Assembly (NCBI RefSeq): GCF_900091515.1
Contig: NZ_LT607410.1
Span: 186,001-250,000, forward strand
Origin: Micromonospora purpureochromogenes
Lineage (GTDB): Bacteria; Actinomycetota; Actinomycetes; Mycobacteriales; Micromonosporaceae
Direction of reading: 5' to 3'
DNA length: 64,000 nucleotides
In this document: positions 51,127 to 60,461 of the stretch, piece after piece
Layout of the letters: each line of letters opens with the position of its first letter
Numbering within the stretch: the first letter of the stretch is position 1
Notes under the pieces: model-generated
Told to the model about the DNA's origin: nothing
Database searches by the model: none
The model's input: the letters and a program-made list of their open reading frames with translations, nothing else
Made by a program: the position numbers and the translations under genes

Positions 51127-54075
51127 TCAGCGGCCGCTGTAGGCCAGCGCCGCCCACAGGGCCGGCCGGGTCAGGTCGGTCGCGGTGACGGTGCTCAGGT
51201 GGGCGCCGGGCAGGTAGGGCGGGACGATCCGATCGGGGTCAAGCATCCACCGTTGCACCACGCCGACCGCCTCCGCCGGTGGTCGCCGACCGTCGACGAG
51301 CTCCAGGTGGACCAGGAAGAGCGCGAGCGCGGCGAACGACGCCGGCACAGCCCAACGCCAGCCGATCACCCCGGTGAACCCGACGTCGAGCAGCGCCGGC
51401 ACGAGGTCCGACCCGCCCGGGGCGGAGAGGACGACCAGGCCACGGGCACCGCTGACCGACGCCAGGTCGAGCACTTCTCCGCCGGCCAGTTGCAGGGCCG
51501 TCCCGTCCAGTCCGCACGCGAGATGCAGGACGGACGCTGCGGCCAGGTGCTTGCGTACGTCCTCCGGCCCACCCACCGCGTCGACCGGCTCCAATGCTCG
51601 GCCGAGACAGACCGACCTCGGGTAGAACAGCCGCCGCAGAACCATGACCTCAGCCATCGCGGCGTCCCGGTCGCCGCGCGGGTTGACCACGAACACCGGC
51701 TCGTCCGTCAGCGGCGGAACGGACCGCGCGGCCAACCGGACGACGTGTGTGCCGGACGGGACGTCGGTGATGCCGATCTGCTGGCCCAGTCGACGGCCGT
51801 CCCCGGCGCACACCGCACCCAGGCCCACCCGGCTCAGTCCGCCCGTCGCGGCCACCAGGAGGCGCCCGGCGGTCCACCGGCCGAGGATCGCCGGCCAACC
51901 GGGATCGTCCGAGACGAGCGGATCGGTAACCGGGAGGTTCGCGAGCACGTCGAGCTGACCGGTCGCCGGATCGAGGCAGAGCACCCCGGCGGTCAGCCCG
52001 GCATCGTCGGTCGAGTGCACATAGAGCAGGGCACCCGCGCCGATCTCGCGGACCGCGGCGGCGACCTCGGCCGGAGTGGGCACGCTCGCGATCGGCGCCT
52101 CAGGCGGCACGACTCCGACGAGGACCGCCAGCACGTCGCGGGTCAGCGAGTCGGCCCCGGCCCGCTTCGGTGCGACCGCGGCGATCTCCAACGCGGTGAA
52201 CGCCTCCGCCCCCCGGCCCTCCGCGAGCATCCATCCGGCGAAACGGGCCGCGTCGGCCGGGTCGACGTCCGGGCCGTCCAGCGCGTTCCGGCCGGCGTCC
52301 CGGCACCGTTCGGTGTCGCCGGCGGCACCCCGCCGCCGGTACGCCTCGGCGAGCCGCCACCAGGTCCGGGTGCGTAGGCCGCCCTCGTCCAGCAGCCGAA
52401 CGACACCGGCCAGCAGGGTGATCGCGCGGTCGGGGTCGTCGCCCAGGCGTAGGCGAGCCGCGGCGAGAACGGCCCGGGTCGGTGGTGACGACCGGTCGGC
52501 GGCGGCGTCGAGAGCCATCCGGAGATCGGCCGGATCGTGACGAAGCAGCGCATCGAGCACCGCGGTGAGATCGCCGCCACTGCCCGCGCTGCCCGCGGCC
52601 GGGGAGCAGTTGTGCACCGCGGCGGCGAGCCGGGCGTGCGCGGCGGCCGTACCGAGCGGGCCCCGCCAGGGATGACCGGCCGGCAGGGCGGCCACGGCGG
52701 CGAGTGGGTCCGGATGGCTCAGGCTACCGGAGTGCAGCGCGGTCACCGTCCGGCACAGTTCGGCGAGCGCGCTCACCACGGGCGGCCGGGATTCGATCCG
52801 TTCCGCGTACGACAGCAGGTCGTCCGCGATCTCGGCGATGGCGCCCGACAGCGGCCGGGTCTCGTCCAGCAGACCACCGGCCGCTTCCACGATCGTGACC
52901 GCGGCGGGATGGCCGGGTGGTACGTCCCTCATCGCGGCCAGGAGGTGTCGCGCGGCGACCCGGCGGGCGTCGCCGCCGGCGTCCTCGTCGTCCCAGCCGC
53001 TGCCGTCGCGCCGCTCGCGAAGGCACAGCCCGACCACCGACAGCAGCCGGTCGAGGCCCAGTTCGACCGGGTCCCCACCATCCTGCGCGTCGACCGCGCT
53101 GGCCGTCGCCCCGACGAAGGCGTCCAGGGCGGCGGGCTCGATCTCGTCCGGACCGGCCAGCAGCATCGTCAGGGCCTGCTCCCAGACCGGCCGTTCGCGG
53201 TCGAGGGCCAGCGCCGCGAGTTGCTCCCGGGCGACCCGGCGGGCGAAGGCCGGCTGCGTGCTGGTTGCCGCTGCGGTCGCCGTCGGCGTCCCGGTCGCCG
53301 GAGTGGGGCGTCGTGGCGGCACCACCGGGGCGGACTGTCCGTCGCCGCGCATGACGGTGACCGGATAGTCCAGCGGATCGGCCATGTTCGCCTGGTTCCA
53401 CAGGTTGATCGGCAGGCCGTTGCGCTGCAGGTCCTGCAGCCGGGACATGGCGTCGATGATCCTGCTCAAGTCGAAGTTGGCGACGTCACCGCCGAGCAGC
53501 GGGTGGATCGACTCGGCCACGACCAGCATGGTGCGGACCATGCTGGTGACGTCGGTGCTCAGGACCGGCCCGGCGAGCAGTTCCCGGAACAGCCGCGCCG
53601 CCTCGTCGGCATCCTGGGCCGCGCCCGACAACCCCCCACCGAGGAAGCCGCTGCGCGCGGCAGCCGGGCTCATCGCCTCCGTGGCCCGGGCCAGGTGTAG
53701 CTGACCCAACGCGATGCGAGCCATGGCTGCCTGCATCGGTGGCAGGTTGGTGAACCTGGTCGCCTCGGTGAGCACGAAGATGCCGGTGTCCCGGTCCCTC
53801 GGCCCGCTGCCGTGCGCACTGTGCCGGGCCGACAGTAGCCAGCCGAGCTGGACGGCCACCTGGCCGCGGGCCGGGTCGCCGGGGTCGACCAGCCGGTAGG
53901 CCTCGTCCCACGCCTCGATCGCGGCGGACAGGAGACCGAGTGCCGCGGGCCGCCCCGGTCCGGTCCGCCAGTAGTTCGTGGCCAGCGCCTGCCCGAGCTG
54001 GGTCAGCTTCGGCAGCCGGGCCGGGCCGGTGACCCGGGACAGCTCGTCCCGGAGCCGCTCGATGGAGTCCTGCAT
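51127..54075 (-). CDS. CHAT-domain protein lacking catalytic His and Cys
   Basis: 982 residues. A long helical, TPR-like N-terminal and middle part (to about 680), then a CHAT-like domain (about 690-982). The histidine motif, normally LHLASHG, reads LHLACGLDG (about 848-856), and the cysteine motif, normally LSACxTG, reads LSAPGGSD (about 881-888). Both active residues are replaced, so this should be a pseudoprotease. A low-complexity Thr/Ala linker (TPTATAAATSTQ) near 265 separates two helical parts. It follows the active CHAT gene by 22 bp. A scaffold or regulator of the active protease is plausible. Confidence 0.8.
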   Translation of the reverse strand: MQDSIERLRDELSRVTGPARLPKLTQLGQALATNYWRTGPGRPAALGLLSAAIEAWDEAYRLVDPGDPARGQVAVQLGWLLSARHSAHGSGPRDRDTGIFVLTEATRFTNLPPMQAAMARIALGQLHLARATEAMSPAAARSGFLGGGLSGAAQDADEAARLFRELLAGPVLSTDVTSMVRTMLVVAESIHPLLGGDVANFDLSRIIDAMSRLQDLQRNGLPINLWNQANMADPLDYPVTVMRGDGQSAPVVPPRRPTPATGTPTATAAATSTQPAFARRVAREQLAALALDRERPVWEQALTMLLAGPDEIEPAALDAFVGATASAVDAQDGGDPVELGLDRLLSVVGLCLRERRDGSGWDDEDAGGDARRVAARHLLAAMRDVPPGHPAAVTIVEAAGGLLDETRPLSGAIAEIADDLLSYAERIESRPPVVSALAELCRTVTALHSGSLSHPDPLAAVAALPAGHPWRGPLGTAAAHARLAAAVHNCSPAAGSAGSGGDLTAVLDALLRHDPADLRMALDAAADRSSPPTRAVLAAARLRLGDDPDRAITLLAGVVRLLDEGGLRTRTWWRLAEAYRRRGAAGDTERCRDAGRNALDGPDVDPADAARFAGWMLAEGRGAEAFTALEIAAVAPKRAGADSLTRDVLAVLVGVVPPEAPIASVPTPAEVAAAVREIGAGALLYVHSTDDAGLTAGVLCLDPATGQLDVLANLPVTDPLVSDDPGWPAILGRWTAGRLLVAATGGLSRVGLGAVCAGDGRRLGQQIGITDVPSGTHVVRLAARSVPPLTDEPVFVVNPRGDRDAAMAEVMVLRRLFYPRSVCLGRALEPVDAVGGPEDVRKHLAAASVLHLACGLDGTALQLAGGEVLDLASVSGARGLVVLSAPGGSDLVPALLDVGFTGVIGWRWAVPASFAALALFLVHLELVDGRRPPAEAVGVVQRWMLDPDRIVPPYLPGAHLSTVTATDLTRPALWAALAYSGR

Positions 54076-54097
54076 GGCGCTACCGCCCTTCGGTCGG

Positions 54098-56500
54098 TCA
54101 CTGTCCCCAGTGGGTGAAGCCGGCCCACGCCACCACCCGCGCCGGGTCGGTGTCCGCGAGCATGCGACGCAACGGGCGCGGCATGGTTCGGGGCGGCTGC
54201 CGATCGCCGTCGAGCATCCACATCTGCGCCCGGCGCAGTGCGTCCCAGACAGCGCGGTGCTCGGTCGTCAGGAAATGGTGGAACATGTACATGAGCAGCG
54301 AGGTGTCCTGATCGGGAATGCTCCACTGGGTGGAGAGCACCGAGCGGGCGCCCGCGGCCAGAAACATGGTGCCCAGGCTGTACGCCTCGTCGTACCCGTG
54401 GATCGAGCGGCCGGTGTGGCAGGCGGCGAGCACGACCAGCGCGATCGGGTGCCGGTCCGGACCGGCCAGCAGCGCGATCAACTCGTCCGCGGTGAGGTCC
54501 CCGCCGGCCAACAGCAGACGCGACGACGCCGAGGCACGAGCCGTCTCGATCACGCCGTGCGACGCGAGGTGCAGCATCGTGCCGGCCTGGGCGTCGTCGG
54601 CGAGCAGCCAGGAGCGTACGTCGTCGGGCGTGCCCGCCCCGGAGGGGCTGACCTTTCCGTTCGGCCACCGGCCGAAGTAGGTGGCCGCGGGATAGAACGA
54701 CTGGTGGATCCCGTAGGCCTCGAGACGCGCCGAGCGCAGGTCGGCCGCGCGCCGGCCGGTGTCCGGGTCGGCCAGCACCATGCCGCCCGAGCTCAACCGG
54801 ACCGGCTCGGCCGCGGCCGTGTCGCAGAACATCCGGGCGGACGCGGCCTGGGAGAGTGCAACCCGCTCCACCAGGTAGGTCCCGCCCGGGTCGCGGGCCG
54901 CCTGCCATGGCACCCGGGCCAGGTCGCCCATCGGGATGAGCACGAGACGTGGCACGCGATCGGCGCCGAGGAACGGCTTGACCAGCGGCCCCATCGCGGC
55001 CTTCCACGCCCAGCCACACAGCGCGTCGACCCGGTCCGCGAACTCGGCCGGATCGTCCACCCCGACCTCTCGCGTCGTCAGTTCGGGGGAGCGGCTGGCC
55101 ACAGCAGTCAGGTACCGCTCGACATCGGTGCCTTCGCCGACGGTGAGATTCGGCAGGGCCAGGAACCACGGTTCGCCCTCGGCCGGGGCGATCACCGCCC
55201 AGCCCGGTGCCGGCGGGTCGGCCGGTACGAGATAGGCCAGCGCGTCCACGCCGAGCCGGCGTAGGGCGTCCCGGATCTCGTCGAGGCCGGGCGGGTCGAG
55301 CAGCCCGGTGTCGCGTGCCAGGACCTGCAGGACATCCTCCCGTAGCCGGGGGTCCGGGGTGTCCGTCGCCCGCCACCGGGCGGCCAGTTCCGGGTGGCCG
55401 GCCGCGGTGAGCCGCGTGCCCGGGTCGCGCAGCTCCGTCGCGGCGAACAGCATCAGGGCGCGTCCGCCGTCCAGCGCCCGGAGCGCGTCCTCGGGCTGCT
55501 GGTCCACCAGGCATCGGCCGGCGGCGGCGATCGCCTCGGTGGCCGCCTGCCGGGCGACGGCGCGCGCGGTGGCCGGGTCGGGCTCCAGCAGCACCCGCCA
55601 GGCGTATCCGCGCAGCCCCTCGAGCGTGGCGAGCCGGGCGGGCGACGCCTCGCCGATTCGGCGCCGCAACTGGCCGAGCAGGCCGGTGATGTACGACCAG
55701 TACTGGTTTTCCGGACCACCGGCCAGTTCCCGCGCCCGCTCCAGTACGGTGACCGCCTCGCCCACGTCGGACAGCGAGCCGGTGACCTCCGAGCGGTGGT
55801 TCAGGCCCAGCGCCAGCGACGCCAGGTGGAAGACGTGATCCGGATGGTGGTCCAGGGTGAGAGACACCGCCTCGCGCAGATCGGCGATCGCCGCGGCGAT
55901 CCTGGCCGGGTCCCGTTCGTCGCCCATCCGCAGGGTCGTGCCGCCCCGGGCGTTCAGGTAGACGGCACGTTCCGCGTCCGAGGACCCGGCGCGCGGCGGC
56001 GGCAACGCGCTCGCCTCACCACGCGATGCCGCCTGCAGTGCCTGCAGCATCGGCATGATCTCGGCCACCGACTCGCGCAGCAGGTTGCCCTGCGGCAGTT
56101 CGTTCATCCGGCCCGCCAGGTCGACGAGCATCGCCATGGCGGTCTCGGTATCCCCGCCCTGTTGGATCTGTAAGGCGTTCAGGTAGTCCGGCAGCAGTCC
56201 GAGAAGCTGGTTGCCCTCCGGGTGGCCGGCAAGCATCTCGCCCAGCTCGGTCAGCGACGCACGGAGCCGGCTCCCGTCGCCGATCGTGTATCCGGCGGCC
56301 AGTTCCAGGCCGTTGCGGGCGGCCTCGGCCAGCGCCTTGACGTGGGGGTCACCGCTGTGTTCCGCGATTACCCCGTCGATCTCGGCCATGGCCGCCCGGG
56401 GGTCGGTCATGGTCCGGTCCGCGGCGGCCTGCAGCACCCGCTGGACCCGGGCGATCCCGCGCATCCGTCGGGCGACGTTCGTCTCCTCCGGCCGGCTCAT
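54098..56500 (-). CDS. TPR-like/CHAT-domain cysteine protease
   Basis: 800 residues. Helical repeat region (about 1-350), linker, and a CHAT domain (about 420-800) with intact catalytic motifs LHLASHG (His near 647) and LAACHTG (Cys near 693). CHAT proteases are caspase-clan (CD) enzymes, including the Csx29 protease of type III-E CRISPR and activators of bacterial gasdermins, where cleavage of a partner triggers the response. ATG 56500 with a purine-rich GGAGGGAGG stretch upstream. It lies 27 bp after the sigma-like gene. Confidence 0.9.
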   Translation of the reverse strand: MSRPEETNVARRMRGIARVQRVLQAAADRTMTDPRAAMAEIDGVIAEHSGDPHVKALAEAARNGLELAAGYTIGDGSRLRASLTELGEMLAGHPEGNQLLGLLPDYLNALQIQQGGDTETAMAMLVDLAGRMNELPQGNLLRESVAEIMPMLQALQAASRGEASALPPPRAGSSDAERAVYLNARGGTTLRMGDERDPARIAAAIADLREAVSLTLDHHPDHVFHLASLALGLNHRSEVTGSLSDVGEAVTVLERARELAGGPENQYWSYITGLLGQLRRRIGEASPARLATLEGLRGYAWRVLLEPDPATARAVARQAATEAIAAAGRCLVDQQPEDALRALDGGRALMLFAATELRDPGTRLTAAGHPELAARWRATDTPDPRLREDVLQVLARDTGLLDPPGLDEIRDALRRLGVDALAYLVPADPPAPGWAVIAPAEGEPWFLALPNLTVGEGTDVERYLTAVASRSPELTTREVGVDDPAEFADRVDALCGWAWKAAMGPLVKPFLGADRVPRLVLIPMGDLARVPWQAARDPGGTYLVERVALSQAASARMFCDTAAAEPVRLSSGGMVLADPDTGRRAADLRSARLEAYGIHQSFYPAATYFGRWPNGKVSPSGAGTPDDVRSWLLADDAQAGTMLHLASHGVIETARASASSRLLLAGGDLTADELIALLAGPDRHPIALVVLAACHTGRSIHGYDEAYSLGTMFLAAGARSVLSTQWSIPDQDTSLLMYMFHHFLTTEHRAVWDALRRAQMWMLDGDRQPPRTMPRPLRRMLADTDPARVVAWAGFTHWGQ

Positions 56501-56527
56501 CGATGTCCGCCTCCCTCCGTTCGCCTC

Positions 56528-57541
56528 CTACGGTTCTGACGGACGATTGCGCCGACCGAGCAGGTCGACGATGGTCGCGACGATGTGGTCCAACCGCTTC
56601 CGGTCGCTGATGAGGGCGGCTACCCGGTCCGGGTCGACCGGGTCCTCGCCCGGGGAACGGCCCAGATCATGCTCGGTGGTCAGCTCGCCGAAGACCGTGG
56701 TCAGCACGTCCGTGACCAGGATGTGAAGGTCCTCGCCGGCCTTCATCCGCCGTTCCAGGAGATCGATCGCGCGGGCGGCCAGCTCCTGCAACAGCGAGTC
56801 GTCCTTTTCGTGTTGGGCCACCAGAGCGAGCGGCTCGGACTCCGGGTGACCGGCCGAGAATGAAACCGGTGCCTGCTTGCGGCCGAGCGGTGCTTCCACC
56901 GTCCGCTCGTACCATCCGGGTCGGCGCCGCATCGCGGCCAGGACGACCTCCACCTCGGCGGAGACCGCCGACTCGCCGCCGTGGTGGTCGCCAGTGAACC
57001 CGGCACGCCGCTCGGCCCAGGCGGCCAGCGGCCACAGTGAACCGCCGGCGCTGGTGTCGGTGCCGACCCAGTCGAGGATCAGTCTGGCCAACTCGACCAA
57101 CCACGGATCGTCGCCGAGCGCGGTGACCAGGCACTTGGGCACGCGCGGACGTTGCGGAGCCCCGCGCTCGCCCCGGCGCCGGCGGTAGCCGTCGACGGTG
57201 GCGCGCTGCATCCACCGGACCAGCCAGCCTTCGAGGTTTTCGATCGGCACGTCGGCGTGGGCGAAGAGGTCGTCCAGGACCGCCTCGACATCGTGGTGAA
57301 ACCGGTCGAGGCAGTCCGGGGCGAGCCAGGGCACGCCCTTGGCGCACACGTGGTGGCGCCTGCGCTCGATCGGTTGGGTGATCCGCAGGAAGACGAGCTG
57401 CCAGGCGATCTCGAAGGCGCCGGTGCGGAGCAGTCGGCGCTCCTCGGCGGACGCGTTCCAGAAGTACTGGGCCAGCCGTCCCTGTCGAGCCAGCTCGCGG
57501 ACCCGGTCCGCGTTGGCGGACTGCTTCTGGGAATCTGCCAC
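56528..57541 (-). CDS. Sigma-region-2-like protein, paralogue A
   Basis: 337 residues from GTG 57541 behind AGGAGG. Residues about 40-135 resemble sigma-70 region 2: helical, ending in EGWLVRWMQRATVDGYRRRR, like the ECF region 2.4 pattern. No region 4 HTH is visible; instead there is a unique domain with PLGRKQAPV (about 220) and a helical C-terminus. A paralogue starts beyond 64000. It may be a divergent sigma factor or an adaptor derived from one. Moderate confidence in the fold, low in the function. Confidence 0.7.
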   Translation of the reverse strand: MADSQKQSANADRVRELARQGRLAQYFWNASAEERRLLRTGAFEIAWQLVFLRITQPIERRRHHVCAKGVPWLAPDCLDRFHHDVEAVLDDLFAHADVPIENLEGWLVRWMQRATVDGYRRRRGERGAPQRPRVPKCLVTALGDDPWLVELARLILDWVGTDTSAGGSLWPLAAWAERRAGFTGDHHGGESAVSAEVEVVLAAMRRRPGWYERTVEAPLGRKQAPVSFSAGHPESEPLALVAQHEKDDSLLQELAARAIDLLERRMKAGEDLHILVTDVLTTVFGELTTEHDLGRSPGEDPVDPDRVAALISDRKRLDHIVATIVDLLGRRNRPSEP

Positions 57542-57633
57542 GACAACCCTCCTACCTCGACCTTTGCCCCGATGTTCGGGGCCGGAGCGAGGCGCGGGGA
57601 GGTGCCGGCGGCGAGATACCAGAGATTACGTAC

Positions 57634-57662
57634 GGCGGCCCGCACGATACGTACGGGCCGCC
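57634..57662 (-). terminator. Hairpin between the 74-residue gene and the sigma-like gene
   Basis: GGCGGCCCG and CGGGCCGCC form a 9-bp stem with an 11-nt loop, 9 bp downstream of the small gene's stop. It would separate the small protein, and perhaps the caspase, from the sigma-like/CHAT genes as a terminator or attenuator. No T-run. Confidence 0.5.
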
Positions 57663-57670
57663 GGTGGGAC

Positions 57671-57895
57671 TCAGGACATCTGGCTGGGACGCGGCTCTCC
57701 GTGCGGGTCGAACACCACGAAGGCCGCGGCGGCACCGTTGAGGTAGACGGTGACCGGCCGCCGCTCCTTGTCGTAGAGGCGGAGCTGGACCGTGGTGCGG
57801 TTGACCATCGCGTCCTCGACGGCACCGGACACGGCGAGCGCATCCTCGTCCGCGACCGACCACTCGGACTGGTCGATGATGAGCTTCTTGTCCAT
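57671..57895 (-). CDS. 74-residue protein between caspase and sigma-like genes
   Basis: ATG 57895 with GGAAGG upstream. Acidic N-terminal half (SEWSVADEDALAVSGAVED), then a beta-rich half (TVQLRLYD, PVTVYLNG, AAFVVFD). Small enough to be one domain; no Cys. I do not recognise it. The constant position among protease and sigma-like genes suggests a partner, inhibitor or substrate. Confidence 0.65.
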   Translation of the reverse strand: MDKKLIIDQSEWSVADEDALAVSGAVEDAMVNRTTVQLRLYDKERRPVTVYLNGAAAAFVVFDPHGEPRPSQMS

Positions 57896-57934
57896 GCGGT
57901 TTGGATCCTTCCGGTGATGTGGATGGGTGTACGG

Positions 57935-60421
57935 TCAGGTCACCTCGTCGACGGTGAACGTGAACGAGAAGTCCTGCGGATGCCGCTCGTGGCGGCCGAT
58001 GCCGAACTGCTCCTGGGCCAGCAGCGAGGTGCGGTACAGCCCGATGCTCGGGCCCACCACGCCGGTGAGCAGCTCGTAGGCGGTGTTGACCAGGACCGCT
58101 CCGGCGCCCGCCACGGCGACCGCCACGGCCGCGTGCGGGGCGGTCAGCGCCAGCTCGGCCACCCGGAGACCGGCACCCTGCACCGCCGGGCTCGTGAGCC
58201 GCTGCTCGAGCAGCGCGCTGAGGGCGAGGCTGCCGCTGGTGTCGCGGGAGACCCACACCGCGATGTCGAGGAAGTCGACCGCCGGACCGTGGTAGATCAG
58301 CACGTTGTCGAGCGGGAGCCGCTCGTTGTCCCGTACGTTGCTGAACCGCATCGTCGCCGCCCGGTAGACCGGCTGCGTACCCGATCCGCCGGTGAGCACG
58401 ACCGCGTCCACCCGAACATCGGCGCTGCCCAGGGCTCGGTTACGGTGCACAATCAGGTCGGCGATGCGGACCGCCACCTGGATCGGCGTCGTGCCGCGCG
58501 GCGCCAACAACCGGATCGGCTGGGCTGGGCGGTCGTCGACGAGGAACGTCGCCCGCTCGGTGATCGGTGGGGGGGTCGGGCTGACGGTGAAGTCGATCGG
58601 CTGAATCGCGTAGCGGACCTGGGACGCGGGTGCGTCGCCGATCTCGCGGCTCACCCCGTAGGCGATCTGGGCGAGCAGGTTCTCCAGCCCCGACCGGACC
58701 CGACCGTCGCGGAGCCCCCGCTGCTGGAACACCGAGACGTCCACCGGACCGTCACTGATAAGCACCAGGACCGTCTCGGGTCGTGGTACCGCCGGATCGA
58801 TACTGTCCGGCCAGGTCATCGGCACACCGGTCAACAGCCGCCGGTCGGAGTTCCAGCCGTGGGTGTAGGACGCACCTGGCGCCAGCCTGATGCCGCCGGG
58901 GTCGGACTGGGTCAGAACGGCGATCCGGGAGGAGATGCCAATGTCGATCAGCGACACGTACACCGCGCGGTCGCCCTCGTTACGCAGCCGGAACCAGATG
59001 CGTTCGTGGGACTGGGTGAACAGCAGGCTCCCGGTGAGCTCGAGTGGCTCCTCCCGCCCGTCGCGCACCCGCCCCCACTCGACGCGTACGTCGTGCCGGA
59101 GCGGCCGGTCCGGGTCGCCGGTCAACCGCCGCAGCGCGCTGGCCTGGGCGATCCGCTGGAGGTTGGTGGCGATCGCGGCGATGTCGGCGCGGGTCGCCGG
59201 TCGGGGCGCGTGCAGCGGGCCGTAGTCGTCGCGGATGACGAGCCGGCCCTGCTCGTCCGCCACCACCTCGACGGCCGGCCGGGTGTCCGGGTCGGCCGGT
59301 CGCAGCATGGTCCGGGCGGCCAGCGCCTCGATCAGGTCGGCGGTCGCCGGGTGGTCGGCCGGCAGGCGTACCGGCATGGCGGGCGCGGCCGCGCGGACCC
59401 GGCGCGCCCGCGCGCCCGGCGGCAGGGGCTGCCCGGCGATCTCGGGCGGCAGCTCGGCGACCGCCGCGGTGGGCAGCAGTCGGGTGACCGAGACCATCCC
59501 GAGGTCCGCGCCGTCGGCGCCGATCGCGAACTCGTCGCCGACCTCGACCCCGAGCAGCGGCGCGCCGAGAAGCTGGATCCGGGCCGTACCGTCGGCCGTC
59601 ACCGGCAGCGTGTCCAGCGGATCCAGTTCGGTCACCTCGAACGGCACCCGGCTCGACGGCCCCTCGGCCTCGGGTCGCTGGGTGAAGGCGATCGCCTGCA
59701 CCTGGCGACGCACGGCTTCCATCAGGGTCGACCAGTTGACCCGTAGCCCGTCCGCCTCACGCAACGCCCGGGTCAGCGCGTCGGTGAGCAGCCCCATCTG
59801 GACGCCGTCGCGGTTGGTGTCCTCGAACGCCGCCTCGGTCGGCGCGCACGCGACCACCCGGACCGCCCGGTCGCTGCCGATCAGCGGGCGTCGGTCGATC
59901 GGCAGGCCGCCGGCGATGAGTCCGTGGACGTGCCGCTCGACGCTCTCGTACGTCGGCTGCCACTGTCCCGGCGCCGCCCGAAGCAGCGCCCGCACCCGTG
60001 GCCCGGACTGCCGGGACATGTGAGCGGCGTGACAGCAGTCCAGCACCACGGTGACGTTCGGTGCGCGTTCGGTCAGCCGGGCAAGCAGCACGGACAATTC
60101 GGGGTCGGTGATGCCCCGGAAGTCGTCGTCGTTGGAGTCCGAGTAGTCGTCCGGGACGATGAACTGGATGATTCGTCCGTCCGCCCCCTGGATGCGGCCG
60201 CCGTGGCCGCTGTAGTAGACGACGAACGCTTCGTCCGGGGCGGCGTCGGCGATGAGCTTCTCGTACGCGTCGAGGATTCCCGCCCGGGTGGCCTACGGCG
60301 TCACCAGCGGCTGGACGGCGAAGCCGCGCGCCCTCAGGGTCTGCGCCATCGCCTCGACATCGTTGCGGACTCCGGTGAGACCGTGGGTCGCTGCGCCAAT
60401 CAGGAGTGCCTTACCCGTCAT
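57935..60421 (-). pseudogene. Caspase-like (C14) protease with one in-frame TAG
   Basis: Reading from ATG 60421 gives 42 residues (KALLIGAATHGLTGVRND, the first strand and helix of a caspase fold), a TAG at 60295-60293, and then 785 uninterrupted codons. The catalytic His (YYSGHGG, about 73) and Cys (LDCCHAAH, about 130) are both after the TAG and intact. No ATG, GTG or TTG lies between the TAG and codon 109, so a downstream start would lose the His. After the protease domain come a DUF4384-like beta domain (about 455-540) and a C-terminal part with an Ala/Val-rich segment (about 765-790). Either a nonsense mutation, a sequencing error, or amber readthrough. Confidence 0.8.
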
Positions 60422-60461
60422 GCCCATCTCTGACGGACAGCCCGTGGCCGGGCTTGAGTGC

